Positions 1-10,780 of a stretch of DNA of 64,000 bases are shown here, in pieces; the stretch's first letter is position 1; each line of letters starts with the position of its first letter. The stretch comes from Trichodelitschia bisporula (lineage: Eukaryota; Ascomycota; Dothideomycetes; Phaeotrichales; Phaeotrichaceae), in contig ML996689.1 in the NCBI GenBank assembly GCA_010356995.1, positions 452,691 to 516,690 on the forward strand, written 5' to 3'. The notes beneath the pieces were generated by a model, which saw only the letters and a list, made by a program, of their open reading frames with translations, was not told where the DNA came from and ran no database searches. The position numbers and the translations under genes were made by a program.

Positions 1-830
1 TCAATGTTTAATGTGCATGACACGTCCCAAAAGTGCCAATCTCTTCACAACTCAGTCTGCAGGCAAAGAACGCCTCCATCATATCTCACTTCACGGCGCT
101 GTCCAATGTCGACTCAGTCAAGACGAACTGCTCCCAGCTTCCCAAACGGCCCCCAAATCCCAAGATCATGGGCCGCCATCAACCCCTTAGACCTAGCGCC
201 CGTCATCCGGCAACCACGGATCCTTGACCGGAAGGGCGAAGCCGTGATGTCCCAAAGCACCTTGAGCGAGGCGCCGGATTCCGAAGCAATGCGATTAATA
301 AACTGAATATTGATCATCGAAGTATCTCGCATGCAGGAGCGAGGATGGCCCCTTTTTCAATGTGCTGTTCCTGCAGCGCGCGCGATACAGCACCACTCGC
401 AGTCCTCGGACGTAGAGGTCCATTTCAATATTCATCGGCGGCGCGTTGCCCGTCAGCACTTGTGAGCAAAACAGGAGGCGTGAAACCAAGGACCCGGGAG
501 ATGATGAACCCCAAGCTGGTTCGGCTTGGCTGCCGACGGGCCGCTGTTCAGGCCCCTCGCTCTCTGGACCCTCGGTCAAGGGGGCCCCTTCCTGCACGTT
601 TTGCGGACTGGGGTAGCCATGACATTTTAGTATGCCCTTGGATTTTCTCCTGAACTTGAACGATTTCCAGTTGCGGCCTCTCTTCTGCATCGCTTTGGTT
701 GCACGAGCCGACGTTACATGTGGCGGACCTTGACAGCCACCAGAGTAACCTCCAAGCGCCGAACATGGGCAAATTAGGGGCCTTTCTTTCACGATGCATC
801 GCCTGTGATAGTGATGAGGGCGGAAACAGT

Positions 831-904
831 GATGAGAACACTCTGCTGTATATATTCTGACTCAGACTCAGTATATATACAGTATATGGATCACGTGCGT
901 CACG
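831..904 (+). repeat. Dispersed direct repeat, copy 1
   Basis: This copy and the one at 1405-1481 share the start GATGAGAAC, a core TGTATATATTCTGACTCAG followed by ACTCAGTATAT, and an end resembling GGATcACGTGCGTcACG. The core is partly self-complementary (CTGACTCAG / CTGAGTC). The copies differ by scattered substitutions, so the duplication is old. No coding content is visible. It may be a small non-autonomous element, but no terminal inverted repeats or target duplication could be fixed. Confidence 0.6.
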
Positions 905-983
905 AGCTCGCCCCTTAGGATCCGGGCTATGTAGCGATGGGTGTTGCATTCTGCAGCCTTCTGGGATATCCGGGGCACGCAAC

Positions 984-1160
984 GATTGTCGACATGCTGC
1001 AGTGCGCGGTTCGGCGAGTCCATCGTTTGCTCAAGATGATGCGGAGCGTGGGGTTACTCAAGATGCTGCGGAGCCCGCGGTTCGGCCAGTGCGTCGATTG
1101 CTCAAAATACCTCCGTACTGCGGAGCGTAGGGTTGCTCAATATGCTGCTAAGCGCGCGGG
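984..1160 (+). repeat. Imperfect short tandem repeat cluster
   Basis: At least four diverged copies of a roughly 22-base unit resembling TTGCTCAAGATGCTGCGGAG occur at about 1027, 1052, 1097 and 1133. They are interleaved with two copies of a GCGGTTCGGC(G/C)AGT segment (about 1007 and 1078). The spacing is irregular, so this is a decayed minisatellite rather than a coding repeat: the frame is not kept between units. Confidence 0.5.
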
Positions 1161-1404
1161 GGTTACATTCGCTGCCTGCGGGTGCGCAACGGTTTTGTAC
1201 TCTACTTCTATTCTTGTCCCTCCATCCTCAAGCAAACATCTCGAATCAATCTCAAATCTTGCACTGGGAGGAGCCCTTGTGACAGATGAACCCCAATGGT
1301 CAGTTGAGTTGGTATACGCGTAGGGGTCTGGCTTCAGATCGGGTGGGAGGTTGGTGGGCAAGCTCAAAGAAGGTCGATAATGGCGATAGCCCGGCTCGTA
1401 ACCT

Positions 1405-1481
1405 GATGAGAACTCTAGAACTACTGTATATATTCTGACTCAGACTCAGTATATGCACAGTGTGTGGATTACGTGCGTTAC
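1405..1481 (+). repeat. Dispersed direct repeat, copy 2
   Basis: Second copy of the repeat at 831-904, in the same orientation about 570 bp away. The central TATATATTCTGACTCAGACT block is identical between the two. The flanks carry substitutions such as TATATATAC against TATATGCAC. Confidence 0.6.
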
Positions 1482-2130
1482 GTCCTCGGCTAATACGCCA
1501 GTAAGCTAATGTGTGCGGACTCTCTATCTGAACCCCGAGACCATCTCTCAACAGATAGCGATCTGTCGGGTCAAAAGCTTGATGTCTGGTGCGAAGCTTG
1601 GTGTTATATAGTCCAGCGACTCCGCCTGAACTCCTTCATGCTCCGGGAACAGGCTCACGTAAACTAAATAGGTCGAGAGCTCCTAATCGTCTACGGATGT
1701 TGAGCTTGCATCCCGACTTCCCAAGAGCCGCTTACGTTCCACGCGGAGTATGAATAACGCCCCCACCAACTGCTTCGCACCAATCACACCCGGACCTCAG
1801 TGTCTCACGGCAAGGCTGAGCCACATCAGGCTGCGCGCAGGAAGCAAAGCTAACCCTGCGATCCAAGCGGCTTCCGACCTCGCAAATCACACGCGCGCCT
1901 CTCAGCCTCAAATCCCGTTTTCAATGGCACGGTGGCGCTAAGGCCGCCAACAGCGTCGAAAAATACCACCGGGAATATCACCGGCACCACGGAGACCATG
2001 GAGACCTCTCCGCTCATATACCACGCCATCGCGACCTCTCCCTTTCGTCCCGTCTTTTTGCCCTTCCCCACACTCTTTTGCCCCCTCTTTTGAGGACTTA
2101 ACCCACGTTCGTTGAGCATTTCCCCTCGTT

Positions 2131-3093
2131 ATGGCCACCCACGATGCCATGGGCCCGCGCGACCCGAAGCCTACCTCTGTTTACACCGCCGACGACGCTG
2201 CGTCCTCTGCGCCGGAGCACTACGAGGCGCCCGCGCTGCCGGAGGCGTACAACGCGCACGACCCTGCGCACTACCAGTACACACCCGTCGCGCATCCCAA
2301 CATGCAATGGGGCGCGTCGCCGCAGTATACGATGAGCCCGCCGCCGCAGATGGGCCCGCCGCTGTTTACGGAGAATAAAGGCTTCGTTGGACAAGACGGC
2401 CAGTATGCGCAGCTCGAACAACCGCAGAAGGGACACTGGAGCCGTGGATGGCGCTTCTGGGCACTGGTGGCCCTGGCTGGCGCGGTGATTATTGGTATGT
2501 CGGTGGGTGGGGCGGTGGGTGGTACTATGGCGGCGAGGAAGCATACGTGAGTGCGGTTGGATGAGTGTGGAGTTTTAGCTGAGTTGCGAAGCGTGTGTGC
2601 GGCCGGCGCAGCCCAGAACCAGACCGCGGCTCCAGCGACCAGCTGCAACGGGACGACCGACGCTGGCGCCGCTAGCCCTTCGTCAAGCACCGCACCAACG
2701 GGCACAGTCGACACGTCCTTCGCGGTGCCGACGCAGCAATGCGGAACGAACTACCAATCGCGCCTGCCGTGGGACACCAAGTCTGCGAAATTCAAGTTCA
2801 CCAAGTACTGCGGGCGCGACCTGACGGGCGGGATTCAGATCGCGCAAGGCTTTACTCACGGCTGGGACGACTGCATCGAGATGTGCGCCAGTCTGAATGT
2901 CTACCTCCCCCAGGCGAATATCACGGACCTCAATTGTACGGGCGCGGTGTACATCTCGGCGTGGAATGGGACGGCGAAGTACCCGCTTAGCAAGTTCCCG
3001 GTTAATTGCTTTGCGTCGACGTGTACTACGGTTACCGGGCCGGCGCATTCTGATGTCGCGGATTGGACGTATGCGGCGCTGATGACGAAGTGA
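2131..3093 (+). CDS. Single-pass membrane protein with extracellular tail, one intron
   Basis: This looks like a tail-out membrane protein of a type common in ascomycetes; I do not recognise a named family. Exon 1 (2131-2546) encodes about 100 residues rich in Pro, Tyr and Ala, then one hydrophobic segment (FWALVALAGAVIIGMSVGG) with a glycine-rich end followed by basic residues. Exon 2 encodes a Ser/Thr/Ala-rich linker and a roughly 110-residue domain with several cysteines (QQCGTNYQ, KYCGRDL, DDCIEMC, LNCTGA, NCFASTC) and N-glycosylation sequons (NQT, NGT, NIT, NCT). The intron starts at GTGAGT (2547). The acceptor that keeps frame is at 2591, which makes it only 45 bp. An alternative pairing, GTATGT at 2495 with CAG at 2611, also keeps frame but removes half of the membrane segment. 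The extracellular domain may bind a wall component, but that is inference. Confidence 0.7.
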
Positions 3094-3437
3094 GGGGTAT
3101 GGGTTTGTGCTTGGGATACCCGCTCGACATTGTATGCGTTGCTTCGCTGGATGTTTTGGGGATGATCGGTCCGCCTAATGCTTGGGCATGGAGGAGAGAG
3201 CTTGGGAAGACGCCGAGGACTGGCGCGCTTGCCTCCATCGCAAAGATCCGTCCATGGTCTCTCGTTCTGGAGCAGGTTGGTTAGCATGGCTCAGTCGCTC
3301 GAGGTTAGCTCCGACGTTTACAGGAAATGCAACGCGTATCTACGCTTTTTCTCCATTGACGATCCCTAGAACCATTTTCCGCACTCGCCCTCGAACCATC
3401 TTACGCTTCTTGCCCAACAGCCTCGCCGCCACAGGAG

Positions 3438-4935
3438 CTAAATCTGCTCCCCCTCCAAAATCGGCCTCGCCTCCTCCGTCCGCCACCAACTCACCCCCTC
3501 TTTCCCAGGGAACTCATACCGCGCCATACTCTCCGGGCGAATCTCAACCGAATACCCCGGCTGCGTCGGCGTAACAAAGCACCCCTCAACAACCCTTGCC
3601 GGATACAAAAAATGCTCATGCAAATGATCCACATACTCCAGCAAACTCTTCCGTCCACTAACGACCACATAATCAATCGTACTCAGATGCGCCGTGTACT
3701 CCGGGAGCCCGACGCCGCCGGAGTGCGGCACGACCTGCACGCCGAACTTCGCGGCAAGGATGAGCACGGCGAGGACTTCGTTGACCCCTCCTAGGCGGCA
3801 GGCGTCGACTTGGCACACGTCGATGGCGCCGGCTTGCATTAGTTGCTTGAAGATCACCCGGTTGTGGCACATTTCTCCCGTTGCGACGCCGATGCCGAGG
3901 GGTGCGAGCGCCTTCCGTACCGCGGCATGGCCGAGGATATCGTCTGGTGAGGTGGGTTCTTCGATGAACCACGGCTTGTAGGGCGCGAGGGCCGTCATCC
4001 ACTCGATAGCCTCGGGGACGGACCAGATCTGGGGCCTCAGTTAGCAGGACACCAACTCTAGGAGCCCGAGGGGGGCGCACCTGGTTCGCATCCACCATAA
4101 GCACATTCCCCTCATCATACCCGAGCACGCGCCTCGCAATCTCCAACCTCTCCTTATCCGCCTCCAAACTCGTCCCAACCTTCAACTTAAAATGGCGATA
4201 CCCCTCCGCCCTCGTCTCCCTCAACAACTGCTCCATCTTCTCCCGCCCATACCCAATCCACCCCGCACTCGTCGTATACGCCGGCACGCCCTTATCCGCC
4301 CCCACCTCTGCCAACCTCTCCTCCCGGCCCTCGCGCGCCTTTTCCAACAACGCGATCGCCTCGGCGGGCGTCACGGCGTCGACAATGTACCGGAAATCTA
4401 TGCACCGGACTACTTCCTCGGGCGTCATGTCGGCGACCAGGCGCCACACGGGCTTGCCCTCGGTCTTGGCCCATAAATCCCATAAGGCGTTTACGACCGC
4501 GCCGAGCGCGAGGTGCATGACGCCCTTCTCCGGGCCTATCCAGCGCAATTGACTGTCGGCGACGAGGTGCCGCCAAGTGGCCCCCATGTTCGCGGTTAGG
4601 CTCTCTAGCGTGCGGTTGGTGATCCGGTGGGCGAGGAGGGGGATGGCGGCGCAGACGAGTTCGTTGCCGCGGCCGATGGTGAAGGACTAAGGTGGGGTTA
4701 GGGGCAGTGGGGTGGAGGTGGGAAAGGGAGGAAGACACACCATCCCATGCCCCTCAAACTCCCCATCCGTCTCAAGCACACAATACGCAGCGCTATAATC
4801 CCCCGCCGCATTCATAGCGTCCGAGCCCGTTTTGTCGAGCGACGTCTGCGGCTGTTACTATCACCCCGCCACGCACTCCAACCCACGTACCGGAAACCGA
4901 ACATCGCGCGTCTTGACGCCTGTGATTGTGACCAT
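3438..4935 (-). CDS. L-fuconate dehydratase (enolase superfamily), four exons
   Basis: A mandelate-racemase-type enolase superfamily enzyme closest to L-fuconate dehydratase (ENOSF1/FucD), which converts L-fuconate to 2-keto-3-deoxy-L-fuconate using Mg2+. Exons on the minus strand are 4935-4891, 4845-4741, 4686-4081 and 4028-3438, giving 448 residues; human ENOSF1 is about 443. All joins keep frame and have GT..AG borders. The family residues are all present: the KxK pair (KLK, 217-219), metal ligands D249 (VDANQ), E275/E276 (IEEP) and E304 (ATGE), and H354 (VPHSGGVG). The blocks EEPTSPDDILGHA and EYVDHLHEHF are typical of the ENOSF1 branch rather than of rhamnonate or galactarate dehydratases. 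The start at 4935 is the first ATG that opens into the conserved N-terminal domain. The gene looks intact. In vivo substrate choice among deoxy-sugar acids is inferred from family similarity. Confidence 0.92.
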
Positions 4936-5721
4936 GGCTGCTCAGGGAGGGACGGTTCGATCAGCAGTGGGACACGAAGCGGAATACAAAGCGGGGTACA
5001 AAGAGGCAGCAGCCAATGGCCCAAACAGAGCCGCAAAGCTCTTTCTTATGTCCCCCCACCTCCACCCCTACCCCGCGCCCTGCCGAGCGGCCGAGGGGTC
5101 GCGGTCCGCGGGGTAGGGTAAGGCTCGGCCCGTGATAGGTGGAAGATTTAAGCTCTGGATGCAGGGCCGGGTGGATGCGGCGGTGGCCGGCGGCGGGGTG
5201 GCTGTGCGGGAGGCACGAGGCTGGAAGGGGTAGCTTATTCCCTCGTGGGTTATCGTTGGTCGAGGGCGCGGGGTACGGCCTGCGGGCGAGAGCGGACGGT
5301 CTAGATGCGGCTGACGTTGGAGGGGGTGTAGATATCACGTGTAGCGTAGAGGCTGGATATTGCTCCCTGTCTCGCGGGTAACGTCTTGCGAGCTCGAACG
5401 CGCGGTGATGAAGATATCACGTGTGACTGTGCATATTGCTTCATATCGCGCGGGTAACGTCCACTACATAGCCGGCATCGTGAAGGTGTGTATTGCTTCC
5501 CTTTCTTGCAGGTAACCCATTACCCGGCATCGCGTCCAGCAAGCACGGTACGACGCAACTCAGCCCAGACATCACAGAACAGCCGTAAAACTCCCCTATC
5601 CGCCCAAAAAAGCACCCAAACGCCGCCGCAGAAAACTCCCAAACTTCAACCCCGCCGCCAAAGAAAAAGGAGAAAGCCACCTCATCCCCACCTCATAATC
5701 CCCACCTCATAACCCCCCCCA
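4936..5721. other. Spacer with a degenerate tandem repeat
   Basis: The spacer upstream of the dehydratase contains no gene I can support. It includes three imperfect repeat units (5331-5517, listed separately) and, from about 5560, C/A-rich sequence running into the 3' end of the next gene. Confidence 0.5.
5331..5517 (+). repeat. Three imperfect copies of a roughly 55-80 bp unit
   Basis: Units start at about 5331, 5412 and 5480. Copies 1 and 2 begin GATATCACGTGT and end TCGCGGGTAACGT or CGCGCGGGTAACGT. Copy 3 keeps the ATTGCTTCC centre and the GCAGGTAACCCAT-like end. All three contain ATATTGCT or GTATTGCT. Two E-box-like CACGTG cores lie in the first two copies, so a regulatory role is possible but not shown. 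Confidence 0.55.
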
Positions 5722-6630
5722 TCATCTCCCCCCAACCCTCTTCCCCCACCACCCCCTCCTCCCCATCCCCATCCCCACACTCCCAATCCCAATCCCCCTA
5801 ACCTGCGGCGCCGGTCCCCCCATCCCAAGGATAACCTCGCCCCTCAACCCCCTCAATCCCCTGCTCCTGTTCCCCGCGCCCTCAGCCCGCATCTGCCCCA
5901 TCATGAAGTCCCACCCCTGACTCTCATAGTACATGGCCGTATCCGGATCCCGCATGCACATCTCGCGGTACAGGCGCTGAGCCCTCGCCCGTTGCGCCGC
6001 CGCCTCGCCGACAAGCGCGGGGTCCTCAAGCGGGCTCGCGGGCGCCGCAGCGGGGGAAACGGCAGGCGCCGCCACACCACCCGCACCTGCGCCACCCGTC
6101 GCCACGGCCGGACCCGCTCCCGACCCCGCTCTCGCCGTCGTCGCCGGCGCTGCTTCCACCACCGGCGCCTGCACCAAACTTGTCGCACTCAAACTGCCCC
6201 CACTGTTCCCATAAATACCCCCCACAAGCCCGCTCAGCAACTCGGCCGCCGCACTCCCACCCACGCGCTCCATGCGCCGGCGGGCCACATTCTCATACTG
6301 CCTGCTGTGGCCCGAGCGCGCGGTGGTCCAGTGCGGGATGTGATACGAGTGGAGGGCGAGGGGGTCGCGGGAGGGGGAGGAGCGGAGGGGGGTAAACCCT
6401 GGAGCGAATTCCTGGGAGGGGAGGCCGCGGGGAGTGGGGTTGCTTCGGTTGCGGTTATGGCTGGTGGTTGGGGGGAGGAGGGGCGCGTGCAGCGTGTAGG
6501 GCGGGGCTTCGGAGTGGTAGCTGGGTGCGGAGGAGATTATGGAGGCGGTTTCGGAGGGGTCGTCGGGGTTGCGGGGGGGTGTGTAGACGGGGAGGGGTTC
6601 GGTGGTGGGGGTTTCGAGGGTGAAAGGCAT
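5722..6630 (-). CDS. Conserved ascomycete protein of unknown function, 302 aa
   Basis: An uninterrupted frame of 302 residues. The N-terminus is Pro/Thr/Ser-rich with PPxY-like and tyrosine motifs (LPVYTPP, APSYHSEAPPY), of the kind bound by WW-domain ubiquitin ligases in arrestin-like adaptors. A more conserved middle block (YHIPHWTTARSGHSRQYENV, followed by ARRR) is compact and basic. An Ala/Gly/Pro-rich linker leads to a short helical block (AQRLYREMCMRDPDTAMYYE) and a Gly/Arg-rich tail. I see no signal peptide, membrane segment or enzyme motif. The two ordered blocks embedded in low-complexity sequence suggest a genuine gene rather than a chance frame. Molecular role unknown. Confidence 0.7.
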   Translation of the reverse strand: MPFTLETPTTEPLPVYTPPRNPDDPSETASIISSAPSYHSEAPPYTLHAPLLPPTTSHNRNRSNPTPRGLPSQEFAPGFTPLRSSPSRDPLALHSYHIPHWTTARSGHSRQYENVARRRMERVGGSAAAELLSGLVGGIYGNSGGSLSATSLVQAPVVEAAPATTARAGSGAGPAVATGGAGAGGVAAPAVSPAAAPASPLEDPALVGEAAAQRARAQRLYREMCMRDPDTAMYYESQGWDFMMGQMRAEGAGNRSRGLRGLRGEVILGMGGPAPQVRGIGIGSVGMGMGRRGWWGKRVGGR

Positions 6631-6639
6631 CGTGAGCGA

Positions 6640-6957
6640 GATGCTGGAGCTGGAGCTGGAGCTTAAGCTAGAGCAGGAGCTGAAGACGGAGCTAGAGCTG
6701 AGGTTGTGTGCTGGGTAGGTAGACAGTCAGATCGACAGAGGGCCCGAGTACGTTCAAGACGTCTCGTCGTTATGGAGGATAAGGTCGGGTCTGTGGAAAC
6801 CGAAGCCGGAGCTGGAGCTGGAACTGAAGCCGGAGCTGGAGCTGGAACTGAAGCCGGAGCTGGAGCTGGAACTGAAGCCGGAGCTGGAGCTGAGCTGGAG
6901 CTGAAACAGAAGCTGGAGCTGGAGCTGAGCTGGAGCTGGAACAGAAGCTGGAGCTGT
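6640..6957 (+). repeat. GAGCTG hexanucleotide satellite with a 24-bp higher-order unit
   Basis: Two arrays (about 6640-6700 and 6795-6957) are built from GAGCTG/GAACTG hexamers. In the second, about four copies of a 24-base unit (GAAGCCGGAGCTGGAGCTGG plus AACT) run in tandem. The first array begins right at the start codon of the 302-aa gene on the minus strand, so it lies in that gene's leader or promoter. Both strands are open across the array only because the hexamer is a multiple of three; I do not call these frames genes. Confidence 0.8.
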
Positions 6958-6966
6958 GCTTCCGGA

Positions 6967-9068
6967 GAGGTGTGCGGCCGATGTGTGAAGCGAAAGTAGC
7001 TAGAGGATCTCCAGAGGCACCGTTGCTCTGAAGGATCAGATCGTATAGGCGTGAGGAGCCGTAACCGTAGATGAGGTTGTATCGCCGTCGCTGAAGCTAT
7101 GAAGCTATCGCTGTGTGCCGGTACCGTTCGTGGCCTCGTACGTCCAACCTGCGTGGTGTGGGGTGCGGGGTAGAGCTGCGTTCCTTGCTCACTCTCGTCG
7201 TCACGTCCTATCTCAATCCTACTCAAAAGAATCCCACAAACAATGCAGTACTCTCAAAAATCACCGCCAAACTTCAGCCGCAAAAAAAAAAAAACCCGGA
7301 GGAGAACGAAGTTCCCGCAATCGACGTGGCCACGCGGCGCCTGATATGCACTTCGGCGGATAACACGCCCACTCCCCTTCCCCTCCACACTAGCCACCCA
7401 CACCTGTCCCACCATGCATTATTGTCTCCACTGCCCGCCCATCCAACCGCACCCCGGACCCCAAGCCACAGATCCATGCTGCCCAGTCGCGTTGCATGGC
7501 TGCGCCTCTGGGCTGGGCTCGGCCTCTGTGGGTGGGCGGGTGCCAAGGGAGGGATTTGGAGATGGTGGGTGGTGGGCGAGACACGGGGCACGCGACTTGG
7601 GATGGGTTTGGGGGGGGGGGGGGGGGGGGGGGGGCGGGGGGGGGGGGGGGGGGAGTGGTTTCGTCACGGGGAGGGGAGGAGAGGAAGAGAGAGAGGGAGG
7701 GGAGATGTGTGGATGCTTGCTGCGCCGGAGCGTGGTGCAGCGGCGCCGGTGCGGTGCCGGCCGCGTGCGACGGGTTACGTACTGGATGATGGCAAGGCGG
7801 GGAACAGTGGAGGAGTGTGGAGAACAAGAGGGGAAGCCGAGCAGAGCTGAGCGAGCCGAGCAAGCTGAGCCCGAGAAGAGGAGCTGAAGCAGCAAGAGGT
7901 AAGGATAAGAATGTAGGGACGCAAGGGACGTAATCCTTCTCTTACTCTCTCCGACGCGATTAGCAACAGCATACAGTTAAAGCGAGAGATTCCTTCGCAA
8001 GTTACGCGGTCAAGAAAAGGACAAGCGAAGCCCAAGAGACTCAAGGCGGACCCCGCAGTTGAGCACGGCACAGCCACACGCGACCCGACCGGGGCGGGGC
8101 ACATCGGCCCAGGGCTCATCGAAAAAAAAAAAAGTCATGTCCGCCCCGGCGAACTGGACCTCTGCCAAATTTTGGAGAGAGAAAGACACGACTTTTTGCG
8201 GGCCGCTATCGATTGGCGTTGCTCCTCTCCTGCTCATGACTTGGGCCTTGCAGGCTGTGTCTGCTGAGCCAAGTTGGTTTTAATATCTCAAACACACCAA
8301 AGACAAGATCAAGACATGATCAAGATAAGACCAAGACACAATCCACGTCTGCCGAGCCCGTTGGCGAATTTCAGCTTCCGAGGAACCTCTTTGCTCCCGA
8401 CGTTGTGGACTGCAGGTGGAGATGCGGTGGAGCAATACAAGCAGCAAGGAAAGCATGTCGCACATGTAACGCCGGAAAATGGTGTGTGGCGGTGGATCCC
8501 TCTTCTGTCTCTCTGGTCATGCATTAGTTGCATTCTCCGGGGTAAAGTACCATAGAAACACATGCTCATCCCGCATCCTCATCACTGCAACCCTCCTCAA
8601 AGCCAGTATTCGGCCCGAAACACCACGCGGCTCGGGAGACATCTCCGGGTTCACGAGCCACGAAGCTTCTGAACTCAGAAAACGGGGCCGTCTAGCCGAT
8701 GAGCGTGGCCCACCCACATGGGGATCCACTGTACCACCTATTCCTGGTATCTGATGTCGTCATGTGCGATTCCCGGCAATACCCGCTGTGACGCCCAACG
8801 GAACAAGAGGCGGAGGTTCTCCCGGCTGGTAACCGACCAACGTCATCAGCTGCCGTGCAACGCAACACAGCCCTGAAGTCGCAGCAAACGCCCGTCTCGG
8901 CTAAGGAGGCGAATTGTACATGCCCACACAGGGCTTCTATCTCTACGGAGTAGATACGCCATTCCCCGCGTCTATTCAGTTAACGCCAAACGCCTCACGC
9001 CTCACGCCTCACGGCTCGTCGTACACCCAGCATAAAAAGCAGCAGACATCTCACATCCCTCGTCACAT
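6967..9068. other. Gene-free spacer with a long G tract
   Basis: No gene is supported. Open frames across 7100-7900 on both strands are products of G-rich low complexity, including the homopolymer at 7610-7653. The stretch 7840-7880 has a loose GAGCTGAGC repeat. From about 9020 the sequence is C-rich and leads into the 3' end of the next gene. Confidence 0.5.
7610..7653 (+). repeat. Poly-G tract, 25 G, one C, 18 G
   Basis: A homopolymer of G interrupted by a single C at 7635. Such a run can form a G-quadruplex and is prone to length error in sequencing, so the exact length is uncertain. It lies in a spacer. Confidence 0.9.
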
Positions 9069-10122
9069 CTACTCCAACCCCCCCATCAACTCTCTCCTAA
9101 CCCCCGAATTAACCACCCCCCCCACCCCAAAAGCCGGCACAATCCTCCCCACCCTCGCCAACACACTAACCCCCCATGCCCCCCTCACCCTCCTCCACCG
9201 CCCCCCCACCCCCTCCCCCCCCGCCCTATTATACCAATCCAACCCGAGCAAATGCATCGGCGTACTCACCACCTGCACCGCCGCCGGCGCTATGAACTGC
9301 GCCACGCTCTCGGGTCTCCACCCTGTCACCTGCCTCAATCCCAGCGGCACGTAGGGCGCCAGCAGCGGGGGGAGGTTGAACGAGGCGCCGATGGTCAGAC
9401 AGTCCCGCAGTGTGAAGAGCGCATATGTAGCCGGCGGGAGGGCCCGGGGGGAGGATAGTCCGAAGAGACGTGTGAAGTGGGTGTCTTTCCACAGGCACAG
9501 CGCGAGGTTGGCGGAGGATGTGGCGAGGAATTTGGGGGCGCCGAAGGTTACGGTGCTGGGCGGGGAGGGGCCGAGGGTCGAGGAGAGGGTGTCGACGGTG
9601 TTGGCGGTTAGGTAGGTGCCGGTGTACAGCGTCTGCGCTATCAGCCAATTCCTTCTTCTGAGGGGAAGACCACACATACGAAGACTAGCGCGAAGGGCTT
9701 GCTGAACACGAAGGCGTGCGGCCGTGTTAGGAGCAGGCGGAGGCTGGCGATGACGCTGGCGCCGAGGGTGCGCGTGCCGGATGCATTTTCGATTATGCCC
9801 CTATGTGCCTGGGTTAGTTTGTGGGGTTTGATATGTGTGGGGGAGGGAAGGGGAGGCAGCCGCACCGGTCTATAACCGTAATAACAGGCGCAACGAGCAC
9901 GCCCGCACACGCCGCGGCTGCTATATCAGCCGTGACGCGCGCGGGGAGGTGCGCGGTGTTATACCCGCGTGTCTGCGGCATCGTCGCGGCAGTCGCGGGG
10001 AGAGCCGCGGGGATGAGTGGCCGGGCGGGGAGTGCTCCGATGGGGAGTGGCCCAGCGGGGGAGGGCGGGAGGGCGAGGGACGGATTGAGAGTGCCCGTGG
10101 GGGGAGGGCGCGCGTCGGTCAT
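9069..10122 (-). CDS. Mitochondrial carrier-like membrane protein, three exons
   Basis: Exons on the minus strand are 10122-9866, 9800-9680 and 9632-9069, giving 313 residues. Introns have GTGCGG and GTATGT donors and keep frame. The N-terminus is Pro-rich. After it come the blocks VTADIAAAACAGVLVAPVIT, RGIIENASG, LLLTRPHAFVFSKPFALVF and GTYLTANTVDTLSSTLG, then TKFLATS-like (PKFLATSSANLALCLWKD) and FTLRDCLTIGASFNLPP. I recall this pattern from an uncharacterised ascomycete family related to mitochondrial carriers, with small-residue-rich helices and no canonical PxD/ExxK repeats visible. It probably acts in the mitochondrial inner membrane; the substrate is unknown. The start is the first ATG in the open exon, without independent support. 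Confidence 0.72.
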
Positions 10123-10761
10123 CGTGCACTCGTACGGCGGGGCATTGAGGCGGGGTAGGAAGGTGGGATGGCGGAGGAGGGGTTGGAGGGGAGGAGATGG
10201 AGTGAGGTTGTCAGCGCTTCACCGCGATTTTGCACGCAGCCTCGCACCACCGCGCGCAGGCCTGGCGCGCCGTTTTGTGCATTATGCGGGCGGACGGCCG
10301 GCCGATGTCGGCGCCGGGGCGCATTGTCAGCGCGTTAAAGTTGTAGCTGCCCGCAACCGCAAATACGCCTGAAAATACCGGCTGCGAGTTTCCTGGGGGT
10401 ACTTGGACCCAAGGTAAAGGGTTCCGAGGCGCCGGCTAGCGTCGGACGAACGTCCGGCGTTAATGATTTTTACTTCGGCGCCGGAAAGTACGATAATAGG
10501 TCGCCTGCAACGCCCGCTGGTATATTCAATGCGGACGGCTGGTCTACATGCTAGTAATAATGCTCGCTCCCGCCCGATGCTGTATGCTACAAATCTATGC
10601 ACTGAGGCCAGGTCTGTCGACCGTCCTTCCATCCAGCTCTAGAGACTGTCCTCCTAACCAGCCCCAGAGGCTGTCCTACCCCCAAGGTATAAGCCTGCCC
10701 TATGTACCTCCAAGCTATAGAGGCTATCCGCCTCAGCTCTATGCACCGTCCTACCTCGCAC
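10123..10761. other. Spacer with degenerate repeats
   Basis: Bases 10200-10640 hold no gene; CpG-rich sequence gives way to T/A-richer sequence. Bases about 10625-10780 carry short imperfect repeats, listed separately. Confidence 0.5.
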
Positions 10762-10780
10762 CTATAGACTGTCCTCGCGC
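10625..10780 (+). repeat. Short imperfect repeats around GAGGCTGTCCTACC
   Basis: Four to six diverged copies of a roughly 20-40 base unit can be read (AGAGACTGTCCTCCTA, AGAGGCTGTCCTACC, AGAGGCTATCCGCC, ATGCACCGTCCTACC, ATAGACTGTCCTCGC). The right end overlaps the stop codon and last codons of the AFG1-like gene on the minus strand. Confidence 0.5.

Larger units (their letters stand above)
1..2130. other. Gene-free left edge with degenerate repeats
   Basis: I see no supportable gene here. Open frames are short, overlap on both strands and have no protein-like composition. The stretch holds two related direct repeats (831-904 and 1405-1481) and a cluster of short imperfect tandem units (about 984-1160), listed separately. 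Bases about 1940-2130 become pyrimidine-rich and probably form the promoter and leader of the gene starting at 2131. Confidence 0.5.

Noticed and set aside
6663-7226. 187-codon frame on the minus strand with Ala-Pro repeats
   Set aside because: It is produced by the GAGCTG satellite, which leaves all frames open.
7113-7895. Overlapping frames of up to 245 codons on both strands
   Set aside because: They cross the G homopolymer and have Gly/Pro-biased composition in every frame; no start context, introns or motifs support a gene.
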